From: Bradyrhizobium barranii subsp. barranii | GTDB taxonomy: Bacteria > Pseudomonadota > Alphaproteobacteria > Rhizobiales > Xanthobacteraceae | DNA length: 64,000 nucleotides | Direction: 5' to 3' | NCBI RefSeq assembly: GCF_017565645.3 | Contig: NZ_CP086136.1 | Location: forward strand, 4,261,501 to 4,325,500 | Part shown: positions 54,373 to 63,877 of the stretch, piece after piece | How the letters are laid out: every line of letters begins with the position of its first letter | How positions within the stretch are numbered: the first letter of the stretch is position 1 | Translations under genes and position numbers: made by a program | The notes under the pieces: model-generated | Database searches by the model: none | What the model was told of the DNA's origin: nothing | What the model saw: the letters and a program-made list of their open reading frames with translations, nothing else

Positions 54373-56760
54373 ATGGGCAATGTGATTGGCATTGGCGCCT
54401 CACCGAAGCGCAAGGAGGACCAGCGGTTCCTGACCGGCCGCGGCAATTACGTCTCCGACATCAAGCGTCCCGGCATGACCGCGGGCGTGTTCGTGCGCTC
54501 TCCGCATGGCCACGCGATTCTGCGCGGCGTCGATAAGAGTGCGGCGCTGGCTTCGCCCGGGGTCATTGCTGTCCTGACCGGCGACGACGTCAAGACTGAC
54601 GGACTGGGTTCGTTGCCCTGCGGTTGGGGCATCTCGGACGCCAAGGGCGTGCCGATGAAGGAGCCGCCGTTCCCGATGCTGGCTCAGGGCAAGGTGCGCT
54701 TCGTCGGCGACATGGTCGCCTTCGTTATCGCCGATACGCCGGAGCAGGCCAATGCGGCAGCGGAACTATTGACCGTCGACTACGAGGTCCTGCCGTCCGT
54801 AGTGGGCGTGCTCGAGGCGGTCCGGCCGGGCGCACCCCAACTGTTTGATGATGTGCCGAACAACATCTGCTGCGACTGGGAGCTCGGCGACAAGGCCGCG
54901 GTCGAGACCGCCTTCCGCAAGGCCGCGCATGTTGCAAAGCTGAGCCTGGTCAACAACCGCCTGATCGGCAACCCGATGGAGCCGCGTGCCGCGATCGCCG
55001 AGTATGAGCCGGGCACCGACCGCTTCACGTTGTGGACCACCAGCCAGTTCCCCCATGTCGTGCGCTTCCTGATGGGCGCTCTGGTCCTGAACATTCCCCA
55101 GCACAAGCTGCGCGTGGTCGCTCCGGATGTTGGCGGCGGTTTTGGTGTCAAGCAGTTCCACTACGGCGAAGAGGCCGTCATCACCTGGGCCGCCAAGCGG
55201 GTGATGCGGCCGATCAAATGGGTCGCGAGCCGCTCGGAGGGCTACGTTTCCGATCGTCACGGCCGCGATCACGTCACCGAGGCCGAACTCGCGCTCGACG
55301 AGACCGGCAAATTCCTGGCGTTCCGCGTCAACACGCTTGCCAATATGGGCGGCTATCTCTCGACGTTCGGGCCGAACATCCCGACCAATCTTTATGGGCC
55401 CTTGCTCGGCGGTGTCTACACCACGCCCGCGATCTACTGCAATGTGAAGGTGGTGTTCACCAACACCGTGCCGGTCGACGCCTATCGCGGCGCGGGCCGA
55501 CCCGAGGCGACGTTCGTGCTGGAACGCATCGTCGATGTCGCAGCCAGCGAGATGGGCATCGACCGCGTTGAGATCCGCCGCCGTAACATGATTCCGAAAG
55601 AGGCCTATCCGTACCAGACGCCGGTGCTGGTGCAGTACGATTCCGGCGATCCGATGGGGTGCCTCGACGGCGCGCTGATCGCGGCCGACGTCAAGAATTT
55701 CGGCATCCGTAAGGCGGCCTCGGCCAGCAAGGGAAAATTCCGCGGGCTCGGCTACTCGACCTATGTTGAGGCCTGCGGCCTCGCGCCGTCGCGTTTTGCG
55801 GGACGGCTCGGCGCGCGCGGTGGCCTCTATGAGAGCGCCACGGTGCGCGTGCATCCGACTGGCCAGGTGACGGTCATGATCGGCACGCACAATCACGGCC
55901 AGGGCCATGAGACGACGTTCGCGCAGATCGTCTCGGAAAAGCTCGGCGTGTCCTTTGAGAATGTCGATATCGTGTTCGGGGATACCGATCGCGTGCAGTT
56001 CGGCATGGGCACCTACGGTTCGCGTTCGCTGGTGGTCGGCGGCGCCGCGCTGTCAAAGGCAACCGACAAGGTGGTCGCGAAAGGCAAGAAGATCGCGGCG
56101 CATCTGCTCGAGGCTTCCGAAGTCGATATCCAGTTCGAGGCCGGAAACTTCTCAGTCGCGGGTACGGACCGCATCAAGTCGTTCGAGGAGATCGCGGGCG
56201 CTGCCTATGTGCCGCATAATTATCCGCTGGAAGTGCTGGAACCAGGGCTAGAGGAGCAGGCCTACTACGATCCCGTCAACTTCACCTATCCCGGCGGCTG
56301 CCACATCGCCGAGGTCGAGGTCGATCCGGAAACTGGCACGGTGACACTGGTCAACTACACGGCCGTGGATGACGTCGGCACGGTGATCAATCCGATGATC
56401 GTCGAAGGCCAGTTGCACGGCGGCATCGTCCAGGGTGTCGGTCAGGCGCTGTTCGAGAGCGCGGTCTATGACGAGGGCTCAGGCCAGCTCCTGTCTGGTT
56501 CGCTAATGGATTATTGCATGCCACGGGCCGACCACATGCCGATGATGAAGGTTGCGACCCACTCCACGCTCTGCACGCACACGCCGATGGGTGTGAAGGG
56601 CTGCGGCGAAGTCGGGACCATCGGCTCGCCGGCAGCCGTCATCAACGCGGTGGTCGATGCGCTGTCGCATCTGGGTGTGACCCATGTCGACATGCCGGCG
56701 ACGCCGAACCGGATCTGGCGCCTGCTGCAAAATGCGTCGCTGCCGGTCGCGGCGGAATAG
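54373..56760 (+). CDS. molybdenum hydroxylase large subunit, form II (CoxL-like)
   Basis: 795 residues binding the molybdopterin cytosine dinucleotide cofactor. Visible elements are [29 protein letters not shown], the active-site loop [10 protein letters not shown] near residue 370, [15 protein letters not shown], and the catalytic Glu in [14 protein letters not shown] near the C-terminus. The AYRGAGR loop marks form II proteins; genuine CO dehydrogenases have AYxCSFR. It is therefore an aldehyde, purine or N-heterocycle hydroxylase rather than a CO dehydrogenase. The real ATG is 54373; an earlier in-frame start overlaps the small-subunit gene. Confidence 0.92.
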   Translation: MGNVIGIGASPKRKEDQRFLTGRGNYVSDIKRPGMTAGVFVRSPHGHAILRGVDKSAALASPGVIAVLTGDDVKTDGLGSLPCGWGISDAKGVPMKEPPFPMLAQGKVRFVGDMVAFVIADTPEQANAAAELLTVDYEVLPSVVGVLEAVRPGAPQLFDDVPNNICCDWELGDKAAVETAFRKAAHVAKLSLVNNRLIGNPMEPRAAIAEYEPGTDRFTLWTTSQFPHVVRFLMGALVLNIPQHKLRVVAPDVGGGFGVKQFHYGEEAVITWAAKRVMRPIKWVASRSEGYVSDRHGRDHVTEAELALDETGKFLAFRVNTLANMGGYLSTFGPNIPTNLYGPLLGGVYTTPAIYCNVKVVFTNTVPVDAYRGAGRPEATFVLERIVDVAASEMGIDRVEIRRRNMIPKEAYPYQTPVLVQYDSGDPMGCLDGALIAADVKNFGIRKAASASKGKFRGLGYSTYVEACGLAPSRFAGRLGARGGLYESATVRVHPTGQVTVMIGTHNHGQGHETTFAQIVSEKLGVSFENVDIVFGDTDRVQFGMGTYGSRSLVVGGAALSKATDKVVAKGKKIAAHLLEASEVDIQFEAGNFSVAGTDRIKSFEEIAGAAYVPHNYPLEVLEPGLEEQAYYDPVNFTYPGGCHIAEVEVDPETGTVTLVNYTAVDDVGTVINPMIVEGQLHGGIVQGVGQALFESAVYDEGSGQLLSGSLMDYCMPRADHMPMMKVATHSTLCTHTPMGVKGCGEVGTIGSPAAVINAVVDALSHLGVTHVDMPATPNRIWRLLQNASLPVAAE

Positions 56761-56771
56761 GGAGAACAACA

Positions 56772-57569
56772 ATGAAATCGTTTGCCTATCACCAGCCGGC
56801 CGAGATTCCCGACGCGGCACGATTGCTGACCTCGATTGAGGACAGCAAGCTCGTAGCTGGCGGGATGACACTGATTCCGACCCTGAAACAGCGGCTGGCC
56901 AGTCCCGTCGCGCTGGTCGACCTGTCGAAGCTCGGATCTCTCAAGGGCATCAACGATGACGGCGCCACCGTCACGATCGGCGCGATGACGCCGCACGCCG
57001 TTGTGGCTGCCTCGAGACTGGTGCAGGCAAAGATCCCCGGGCTTGCGGCGCTGGCCGCGATGATCGGCGATCCTGCGGTACGCAGCCGCGGCACCATCGG
57101 CGGTTCGGTCGCGAACAACGATCCGGCTGCCGATTATCCCGCCGGCGTGCTCGGCCTCGGCGCGACCATCGTCACCAGCACGCGCGACATCGCGGCTGAC
57201 GATTTCTTCCTCGGCCTGTTCGAGACCGCGCTCGAACCGGGCGAGATCATCACTGCGATCCGCCTTCCAGTGCCGCTCAAGGCAGGTTATGCAAAATTCA
57301 AGGCGCCGGCGTCGCGCTATGCGCTGGTTGGCGTGTTCGTCGCTAAATTTTCCGACGGCGTTCGCGTGGCTGTGACTGGAGCAGGGTCGGGTGTGTTCCG
57401 CGTGCCGCCGATGGAAGAAGCGCTGTCGCAAAAGTTCGATCCGTCCGCGATCGCGGCGATCAAGGTCGACACCGACGGCCTCACCTCCGACATCCATGCC
57501 GAAGCCGACTACCGTGCGCATCTCGTCACGGTCATGGCCAAACGTGCCGTCGACGCGGCGCTCAGCTAG
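56772..57569 (+). CDS. molybdenum hydroxylase medium subunit, FAD-binding (CoxM-like)
   Basis: 265 residues of the FAD-binding_5/CO_deh_flav_C type. FAD contacts are in LVAGGMTLIPTLKQRLASP and the IGDPAVRSRGTIGGSVANNDPAADYPA segment. A C-terminal domain begins around AGYAKFKAPASRYALVGVF. It accepts electrons from the small subunit and passes them to an acceptor. It lies 11 bp after the large subunit, completing an S-L-M operon order. Confidence 0.92.
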   Translation: MKSFAYHQPAEIPDAARLLTSIEDSKLVAGGMTLIPTLKQRLASPVALVDLSKLGSLKGINDDGATVTIGAMTPHAVVAASRLVQAKIPGLAALAAMIGDPAVRSRGTIGGSVANNDPAADYPAGVLGLGATIVTSTRDIAADDFFLGLFETALEPGEIITAIRLPVPLKAGYAKFKAPASRYALVGVFVAKFSDGVRVAVTGAGSGVFRVPPMEEALSQKFDPSAIAAIKVDTDGLTSDIHAEADYRAHLVTVMAKRAVDAALS

Positions 57570-57582
57570 CTTTTTAGGGTTG

Positions 57583-59076
57583 ATGATGACTGATGGTTCC
57601 GGCCGAACGGCCTTCCCGCCAGCGCCGACTGGCCTTGGCGCGCTTTCTGCAACCGAGATCATGGCCGGCTATCGGCGCAAGACGTTTACTCCGCGTGATG
57701 TCGTGGACGATACGATAGCTGCGCTCGAAGCGACGCATGAGGCTTGCAATGCGGTGGTGACGCCGATGTACGGGCAGGCGAGGGCGGAAGCCGACCGCGT
57801 CACCAAGGAGATGCGCGCGGGCGAGGCCAAGGGGCCACTCGCCGGCGTACCGGTCACCATTAAAGACCTCGTCTTTGTTGCGGGCGTGCCAGCCTATGCC
57901 GGCTCGCCGATGAACAAGACGTTCGTGCCCGACGTGGATGCCGCGGTGGTGTCGGCGCTGAAGGCATCGGGCGCGATCATCACCTGCAAGACTACGACTT
58001 GCGAGTCCGGCTACAAGCTGACGGCCGACAGTCCGGTCACGGGTACCACGCGAAATCCCTGGAATCCCGGTCGCACCAGCGGCGGCTCGAGCGGCGGCGC
58101 GGCCGCGGGCGTTGCCGCGGGCTGCGGCCCGATCGCGATCGGCACCGACGGCGTCGGATCGATCCGTGTTCCATCATCCTTCTGCGGCGTGTTCGGGCTG
58201 AAGCCGACCTTTGGCCTCGTGCCGCGCTCGCCCGGTTTCTCGCCGCCATCCTGGGCCTCGCTCGCGCACACCGGACCGATCACGCGGACGGTCGCGGATG
58301 CCGCGCTCACGCTGGAAATTATCGCCGGCTACGACATGCGCGATGCCGCAAGTCTGCCCGTGCCATCCCGTCGCTTCGACACCAACGCTGTTCCGTTGAA
58401 TGGCGTTCGTATCGGCGCCAGCGCCGATCTCGGCTACGCCGCGGTCAGCACCGATGTGCGCGCAGCGTTCAACAAGGCGATCGCCGTTCTCGATGCCTGC
58501 GGTGCACAGGTCACTATCGATGGTCCGGGCCTCGATGCCGGCATTTTGGAACACACGCTGAAGCCGATCGCCTTCACCGAGCAGGCGGCGGCGGTTGCGA
58601 CGAAGACCACGGCTGATTTGGCCAGCTCGGAAGCCGATTATCGCGACGTCGTTACCGCCGGCCGCCACTACAGTGGCACGGACTATATCGAAGCTAGCTA
58701 TCGGCGCGGCCAGGCGCGCAATGCATTCCTAAAGCTGTTTGAGCGGGTCGATGCGCTAGTGACGCCAACGGTTGCGGTGACCGCGTTCGAAGCCGGCAAG
58801 ATCGGCGTCGGCAAGATCGACGGTAACCAGGTTGATCCGCATCTCGGCTGGTCGCCCTTCACCTGGCCAATCAACCTCGCTGGCCTTCCGGCCGCGACTT
58901 TGCCTTGCGGTTTTGACCGGGATGGCCTGCCGATTGGTCTTCAAATCGTCGCGCCCTGGCTCGACGAGCCCACGATCTTCCGCATCGCTGCGGCGTTCGA
59001 GCAGGCGCAGCCCTGGGCAAAGTTTTGGCCGTCGCTGGCGCTCAACGAGATAGGGCGAACGCGCGCGAAGGCGTAG
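57583..59076 (+). CDS. amidase-signature family hydrolase
   Basis: 497 residues. The Ser-cisSer-Lys triad is visible: Lys in GVPVTIKDLVFV, cis-Ser in GRTSGGSSGGAAA, and nucleophile Ser in IGTDGVGSIRVPSSFCGVFGLKPTFG. The C-terminus, LGWSPFTWPINLAGLPAATLP, is also standard. ATG 57583 with AGGG upstream is preferred; the longer frame into the preceding gene is rejected. It is the last gene of the transporter-hydroxylase operon. It likely hydrolyses an amide formed by, or feeding, the Mo hydroxylase; the substrate is unknown. Confidence 0.9.
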   Translation: MMTDGSGRTAFPPAPTGLGALSATEIMAGYRRKTFTPRDVVDDTIAALEATHEACNAVVTPMYGQARAEADRVTKEMRAGEAKGPLAGVPVTIKDLVFVAGVPAYAGSPMNKTFVPDVDAAVVSALKASGAIITCKTTTCESGYKLTADSPVTGTTRNPWNPGRTSGGSSGGAAAGVAAGCGPIAIGTDGVGSIRVPSSFCGVFGLKPTFGLVPRSPGFSPPSWASLAHTGPITRTVADAALTLEIIAGYDMRDAASLPVPSRRFDTNAVPLNGVRIGASADLGYAAVSTDVRAAFNKAIAVLDACGAQVTIDGPGLDAGILEHTLKPIAFTEQAAAVATKTTADLASSEADYRDVVTAGRHYSGTDYIEASYRRGQARNAFLKLFERVDALVTPTVAVTAFEAGKIGVGKIDGNQVDPHLGWSPFTWPINLAGLPAATLPCGFDRDGLPIGLQIVAPWLDEPTIFRIAAAFEQAQPWAKFWPSLALNEIGRTRAKA

Positions 59077-59078
59077 TG

Positions 59079-59978
59079 CTAGGACAACTCGATCGGTACC
59101 CCGCGGCCGTTGAGCTCTTCGTCGAGGCGCAGATAATGCGCCAGGTAGTCGTGCAGTGCGGTCGCGGCTTTCGAAGTCGCGCCGCTCGATTTGTAGAGCA
59201 GCAGCTCGATCTTCGGCAGCGGCGGCAGGCCCTCGTTGGGACCGATCTGGCGCATCGTCGGCACCAGCGCGCTGCGGCCGAGCACGGTGACGGCCATGCC
59301 GGCGAACGCGGCGGCCTGCAGGCCGCCGACGCTTTCGCTGACGCAGGCGATGCGCCAGCGCAGATTCGCGCGCTCTAGCGTATCGATGGCATAGTCGCGA
59401 TAGATGTTGCCAGGCGGCAAGAGCGCGAGCGGAATCGGGCGCTCCTGGTGCGCGGCGGATTGATCACCGGTCATCCAAACCAACTGCTCGCGCCGCACCA
59501 CCTGGCCCCCGGTGAAATCATTCATCCGTGTGACCAGCGCGATGTCGACATCGCCGCGCTTGACGAGACCGACCAGTGGCGTCGAGAGCGCGCAGTTGAG
59601 CTGGACCTGCACGCGAGGAAAGGATTTTCGGAACACGCTGAGGATCGAGGGGAGCATGAAGGCGGCGTAGAGATCCGGCGTGCCAAGCACGACATGGCCC
59701 TCGATTTCCTGTGACGCAAGTTGCGAAATCAGTTCGTCATGCAGCCTCAGGATGGATCTGGCGTAAGTGAGAACCGTGCTGCCGTCATCGGTCAACGTCA
59801 GCCTGCGGCCGCCATGCTCGAACAACTGCTTGCCGGTGAGCTCCTCCAGCCGCTGCAATTGCAGGGTGATCGCCGGTTGGGTGCGGCCCAGCCGTCGCGC
59901 GGTCTCAGTGATGCTGCCGGTCTCGACCACCGAGATCAGCGACCGGAGCATGCGGATGTCGAGACTGATGAGGTTCAT
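59079..59978 (-). CDS. LysR-family transcriptional regulator
   Basis: 299 residues. N-terminal helix-turn-helix (LRSLISVVETGSITETARRLGRTQPAITLQLQRLEELTGKQLFEHGG), then the periplasmic-binding-like effector domain (GHVVLGTPDLYAAFMLPSILSVF). ATG 59976-59978 begins MNLISLDIRML, the usual family start; an extension to 60020 is unlikely. It is convergent with the amidase gene, whose stop is only 2 bp away. It probably controls the operon that begins at 49540, although no shared site was identified. Confidence 0.9.
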   Translation of the reverse strand: MNLISLDIRMLRSLISVVETGSITETARRLGRTQPAITLQLQRLEELTGKQLFEHGGRRLTLTDDGSTVLTYARSILRLHDELISQLASQEIEGHVVLGTPDLYAAFMLPSILSVFRKSFPRVQVQLNCALSTPLVGLVKRGDVDIALVTRMNDFTGGQVVRREQLVWMTGDQSAAHQERPIPLALLPPGNIYRDYAIDTLERANLRWRIACVSESVGGLQAAAFAGMAVTVLGRSALVPTMRQIGPNEGLPPLPKIELLLYKSSGATSKAATALHDYLAHYLRLDEELNGRGVPIELS

Positions 59979-60356
59979 GCGGCGTCCATGTCGCCCAGAA
60001 TTTATGCAATTTCCATGCAAGCGTAGCTACAGGCAATTGCGATCAGCCGAACCAGAGAAAACGAACAGCCGGGCAGGGTGGAATACCCCTGTGCTTTTGA
60101 AAAAATGCTGTAAGATTTTGTTAACATGTAGGTTTTTTCTCACTAAGCGAGCGGGGCACTCTGCTAAGGTGCCTCTGAAATCCGGAGTGCGGCTTGGCAA
60201 AATGGACCCCAGAGTGGGGATGCGCCACGAAGAAATTTCCGGAAAGACCATCGATGCTCGCCACAACCTTCGGAAACTGAAGAACCGGTTATGGGGCGCC
60301 GCTGTCGCGCTGGTTCTGTGTAAGAATGCCGCACCGATCAAATCCGGAGCAAACTC
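59979..60356. other. intergenic with AT-rich promoter region
   Basis: About 380 bp between the LysR start and the metallophosphoesterase. A strikingly AT-rich tract (about 60095-60140) suggests promoters for both directions. A short open frame around 60200-60360 shows no family pattern and ends within the next gene, so it is not called. Confidence 0.4.
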
Positions 60357-61496
60357 ATTTCTCAATTCTTATTCGGCCTGGTCTATCTCCTTATCCTGAC
60401 CCGCTTCATCTGGCCGCTGCAGTTGCCGCTCTCGATCAAGTTCGCAATGGCAGCGCTTGCATTGGTCGCATTGCAGTTTCACCGGTGGAGCAAGCTCTCG
60501 TCAGGCTCTGTGTTCTCTCCGGAATTCCCGCGACCGGTTGTCGCTATCTTCAACTGGGCTTTCGGCGCGCTCGTTCTGCTGGCGCTGCTTCAAGTGATGC
60601 TCGATGCCGGACTTCTATTAGGGTTGCTGATCCACGGCGGCCCCCTGAGTGCCCCCGACGTTGTCCGCTACGGGTTGGCCGGGTTAGCATCGATTGCGGC
60701 TGCGACCGGCGTCCATCAGGCAATGAGGATTCCGCCGCTGAAGGACGTCGAAGTCCGCGTCTCCGGACTTCCGCGGCAATTCGACGGTTACACCATTCTG
60801 CAACTCACTGATCTTCACATCAGCCGCCTCTTTCCAGCATCATGGGCGCGCGCTGTTGTCGAGCGATCAAACAAGCTCGGCGTGGACTTAATCGCCATCA
60901 CGGGAGATCTGATCGATGGCACGCTCGAAGCGCGACGCGCCGACATCGAGCCGTTGCGGGACTTGAGGGCGCCCGACGGCGTCTACGTGATCTCCGGGAA
61001 TCACGAATACATTTTCGGCTACAGCACATGGATGGCGCACTTCGCCGCGTTGGGACTGCTCTCGCTCGAGAACAGGCACATCGTTCTCGAGCGCAATGGC
61101 GGTAAGTTGGTCCTCGCTGGCATCACCGACCGGGCGTCGCGCCATAGAGGACATCCCGACCGCGATCTCGCTGCGGTCCTTGAAGGCGCTCCAGAAGGTG
61201 CTCCTCTCATTCTGCTCGACCACCAGCCAGGTGACGCACGAAACGCCGCGGCGCTTGGCGTGGCTCTGCAACTGTCCGGACATACGCACGGAGGACTGAT
61301 TCTAGGGCTCGACAGGTTGGCCGCGCGCGCCAACGCGGGTTACGTCTCGGGTCAATACGACGTGGACGGGATGACGCTCTACGTGAATAACGGCACGGCC
61401 CTATGGCCAGGCTTCGCGTTACGGCTCGGTCGACCATCCGAATTGACGCGGATCACGCTCCGCCGGGTAAGGTGCAAGTCAGGCAATGCTGACTGA
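60357..61496 (+). CDS. membrane-anchored metallophosphoesterase
   Basis: The family frame is open from 60324. The predicted protein has N-terminal spans (FLFGLVYLLILTRFIWPL and two more) and a C-terminal calcineurin-like domain with LQLTDLHISR (DxH), AITGDLIDG (GD), ISGNHEYIF (GNHE) and LSGHTHGG. The first span lies 5' of the TTG at 60423, so the true start is probably further upstream. The best placed is ATT 60357, seven bases after CGGAG, which would be a rare start codon. TTG 60423 (357 residues) is the conservative alternative. It probably cleaves a phosphoester at the membrane, as in the UDP-2,3-diacylglucosamine hydrolase-like group, but the substrate is not established. Confidence 0.78.
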   Translation: MSQFLFGLVYLLILTRFIWPLQLPLSIKFAMAALALVALQFHRWSKLSSGSVFSPEFPRPVVAIFNWAFGALVLLALLQVMLDAGLLLGLLIHGGPLSAPDVVRYGLAGLASIAAATGVHQAMRIPPLKDVEVRVSGLPRQFDGYTILQLTDLHISRLFPASWARAVVERSNKLGVDLIAITGDLIDGTLEARRADIEPLRDLRAPDGVYVISGNHEYIFGYSTWMAHFAALGLLSLENRHIVLERNGGKLVLAGITDRASRHRGHPDRDLAAVLEGAPEGAPLILLDHQPGDARNAAALGVALQLSGHTHGGLILGLDRLAARANAGYVSGQYDVDGMTLYVNNGTALWPGFALRLGRPSELTRITLRRVRCKSGNAD

Positions 61497-61980
61497 TCTG
61501 CTCGTAGCCTGTGCCGCAGCTGGCTATCTTGGTTCGCTGGTTATGCGTTGATCGCTAGGTGGAGGCAGATGTCAGTCGGCGTATTGGCGTGTCGTCCGCT
61601 TCGGGTCAACGGGCGCTGTCCTAATCGCCGCCGGTCCCGTCCGATCTGCCGCGACAACCGGGCGATTTCAGAGCCCGTCCGGGCTTCGCGTTCGGGCCAC
61701 AAGTCGACCCAGCAAGTTACCGCTCGCTCACCCGGCCTGTTTAACTTGGCTCGCGGGCCCTTGTCTTGACGGGCAGTCCCTTGAGGCCAAGCGGTTGAAA
61801 TTGGCGAGACCCAAGGTCGCCTGGACGGTAGAAGCCAACGGCTCTCGCTTGTCAGGTCGGGGGCGGGCCTCGCCCGTAGGCGGGCGAAGAGTTCGGTTCG
61901 CCCAACTTCGCCCCAGCATGCTGGTAAATCATGTGATTATGATGCATACACTTCCCGTCCAACTGGCTGGAAAATGTTGC
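61497..61980. other. intergenic, no supported gene
   Basis: About 480 bp of mixed composition. It includes a GC-rich inverted segment near 61860-61890 (GGCCTCGCCCGTAGGCGGGC) and AT-rich sequence just before the regulator start at 61981. No gene was supported. An ATGCAT element at 61942-61947 recurs downstream (62753-62758) and may be part of the regulator's binding site. Confidence 0.4.
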
Positions 61981-62556
61981 GTGAGCTCTGAAAACAACAC
62001 CTTGAATATTGGTCCGCGTATCCGGCGTGCCCGCTTGTCCAAGGGGCTGCGAATGCGAGACCTGGCGCAGGTCGTCGGATGCGACGAGAGCATGATCTCC
62101 AAGATCGAGGCCGGGAAGGTCATGCCGTCGCTGCCGATGCTCGCTAAGATGGTCGACGCGCTCGACCGCGACATGGCCTCGTTCTTTGGCCTGCGGATCG
62201 ACGACTACAAGCTGGTGCAGAAGCCCGAGGATCGGCTCAAGGTGCCTGTTGATGCGCTGCGCGGTGGCACGGGCGTCGTGTATGAGCGCCTGGTGCCGGT
62301 AGCCGCCGGAAATCTGCTCGAAGCCAATGTTCACGTGGTGGCCTCGGGAGGCGAGAAGATCGATCTGATTACCCATCAGGGCGAAGCCGTCGGCTATCTC
62401 GTGTCCGGAACCATCGAGCTCACCATCGACGACACCACCTATCTGATGACTTCAGGCGATTCCTTTTTCTTCAAGGCGTATCTGACCAACAGCTATCGCA
62501 ACGTCGGGCCGGACGAAGCGCGGATCGTCTGGGTCAATACCCCCCAGGTTCACTGA
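61981..62556 (+). CDS. XRE-type helix-turn-helix regulator with cupin domain
   Basis: 191 residues. An XRE helix-turn-helix (IGPRIRRARLSKGLRMRDLAQVVGCDESMISKIEAGKVMPSLPMLAKMVDAL) is followed by a C-terminal cupin_2 barrel (GEKIDLITHQGEAVGYLVSGTIELTIDDTTYLMTSGDSFFFKAYLTNSYRN). These proteins regulate amino acid, polyamine or peptide genes in response to a small ligand. GTG 61981 begins just before homology; ATGs at 61939/61942 would add 13-14 residues. It lies upstream of a peptide-type transporter operon, with a palindrome and a sigma-54 promoter between the two. Confidence 0.82.
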   Translation: MSSENNTLNIGPRIRRARLSKGLRMRDLAQVVGCDESMISKIEAGKVMPSLPMLAKMVDALDRDMASFFGLRIDDYKLVQKPEDRLKVPVDALRGGTGVVYERLVPVAAGNLLEANVHVVASGGEKIDLITHQGEAVGYLVSGTIELTIDDTTYLMTSGDSFFFKAYLTNSYRNVGPDEARIVWVNTPQVH

Positions 62557-62577
62557 GCCGAGCGATCAGGCTCACGG

Positions 62578-62594
62578 TGCATGAATTTCATGCA
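62578..62594. promoter_or_regulatory. palindromic operator candidate
   Basis: TGCATGAATTTCATGCA has perfect 8-bp arms TGCATGAA/TTCATGCA around a single T. It lies 22 bp after the XRE-cupin gene and upstream of the permease operon. Related ATGCAT half-sites occur at 61942 and 62753. Confidence 0.6.
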
Positions 62595-62717
62595 TGTGGC
62601 GAAAACTGTAGCAGGGTGCTTCAAAGCCACTTCATTTCCTGCGCCCGCGCGTGCCTGCTTCACAGTAAAACGCGCTGATCCGCTGGCTCTCGCACCCAAA
62701 GGTTCCGAAAGACAAGC

Positions 62718-62733
62718 TGGCATAACGCTTGCT
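62718..62733 (+). promoter_or_regulatory. sigma-54 (RpoN) -24/-12 promoter
   Basis: TGGCATAACGCTTGCT has GG and GC exactly 12 positions apart, matching the TGGCAC-N5-TTGCW pattern in all but one key position. It lies 128 bp upstream of the permease ATG 62861. It implies an enhancer-binding protein and control by nitrogen or a related signal. Confidence 0.7.
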
Positions 62734-62860
62734 TAAACCCAGACATGACTGTGATGCATGCCAACTGCCCCTGGCTGTATCCGATGTCGATGGGGCCCGA
62801 CCACGTTGATGCGCTCCGGCATGGCCGTCGCACCGGCGAATAACGGCAGGCGAACCGCTG

Positions 62861-63874
62861 ATGGCTTTCGTTTGGAAACGTTTGGTAGGCACCATCCCGA
62901 GTCTGATCGGCGTCGTCGTCCTGACCTTTTTCATCTCCCACGCCCTGCCGGGTGACCCGGCGGCGTATTTCGCCGGCCCCGCCGCGAACGCCGCATCGAT
63001 CGAGAACATCCGCGCCACGCTGGGCCTCGATCGCCCGCTTCCAGTGCAGTTCGTGCACTATGTCGGTGACCTCGCGCAGGGCAACCTCGGCCGTTCGCTC
63101 ACCACGGGACAGCCGGTGTTGACCGATCTGCTCGAGCGGCTGCCTGCATCGCTGGAATTGTCGTCCTTTGCGCTTTTGTTCGCGATCAGCATCGCCATCC
63201 CGATGGGGGTGTGGGCCGCGACCCGCATCAACGGAAGCGTCGATCACGCCTGCCGTGCGCTGGTCACCGTGAGCGCCGCTTTCCCAACGTTCTTCGTCGG
63301 GCTGCTGTTCGTCTACATCTTCTATTTCCTGCTCGGCTGGGCGCCGCAGCCGCTCGGCCGCCTGAACGAGATCGCCTTCTCGCCGCCACCGCACGTCACC
63401 GGGGCCTACACCATCGACGCACTCATCGCGGGCGATTGGCCGGTGCTCCGCGCGTCGTTGTCTCAGCTGATCCTGCCCGCGATATCGCTCGGCCTGTTCG
63501 CGCTGGCGCCGATCGCGCGCATCACGCGCGCGGCCATGTTGGAAGCGCTCGGCAGCGACTTCATCCGTACTGCGCGCGCCAGCGGCTTGCCGGTGCGCAA
63601 GATCCTGATGACCTACGCATTCCGCAACGTGCTGCTGCCGGTCAGCAGCGTGCTCGGTATGGTGTTCTCCTTCCTGCTCGGGTCCAACGTCCTGATCGAA
63701 CAGGTGTTCGGCTGGCAGGGCGTCGGCGCCTACGCGGTCTCGGCCGTCATCGCGTCCGATTACGCAGCGGTTCAGGGCTTCGTCTTAATGATGGCGGTGC
63801 TTTACGTGCTGCTTAATCTCGCCGTCGACATTTTCGCGACGCTGGTCGATCCCCGCGTCCGGTTCGAGGGCTGA
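62861..63874 (+). CDS. peptide-type ABC permease, DppB-like (second system)
   Basis: 337 residues. N-terminal span and HALPGDPAAYFAG, then GLDRPLPVQFVHYVGDLAQGNLGRSLTTGQPV, five further spans, and coupling loop RTARASGLPVRKILMTYAFRNVLLPVSSVLG followed by GSNVLIEQVFGWQGVGAYAVSAVIASDY. All are DppB features. It starts the operon behind the sigma-54 promoter. No binding-protein gene lies between promoter and permease, so the receptor must be encoded downstream or elsewhere. It is only distantly like the DppB protein encoded at 47118. Confidence 0.92.
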   Translation: MAFVWKRLVGTIPSLIGVVVLTFFISHALPGDPAAYFAGPAANAASIENIRATLGLDRPLPVQFVHYVGDLAQGNLGRSLTTGQPVLTDLLERLPASLELSSFALLFAISIAIPMGVWAATRINGSVDHACRALVTVSAAFPTFFVGLLFVYIFYFLLGWAPQPLGRLNEIAFSPPPHVTGAYTIDALIAGDWPVLRASLSQLILPAISLGLFALAPIARITRAAMLEALGSDFIRTARASGLPVRKILMTYAFRNVLLPVSSVLGMVFSFLLGSNVLIEQVFGWQGVGAYAVSAVIASDYAAVQGFVLMMAVLYVLLNLAVDIFATLVDPRVRFEG

Positions 63875-63877
63875 GCG

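Noticed and set aside
53879..57569. Aerobic carbon monoxide dehydrogenase
   Set aside because: The large subunit carries the form-II loop AYRGAGR, not the AYxCSFR of true CO dehydrogenases.
60027..60365. Minus-strand 112-codon frame and plus-strand frame before the phosphoesterase
   Set aside because: No family pattern; both overlap the promoter region and the N-terminal span of the phosphoesterase.
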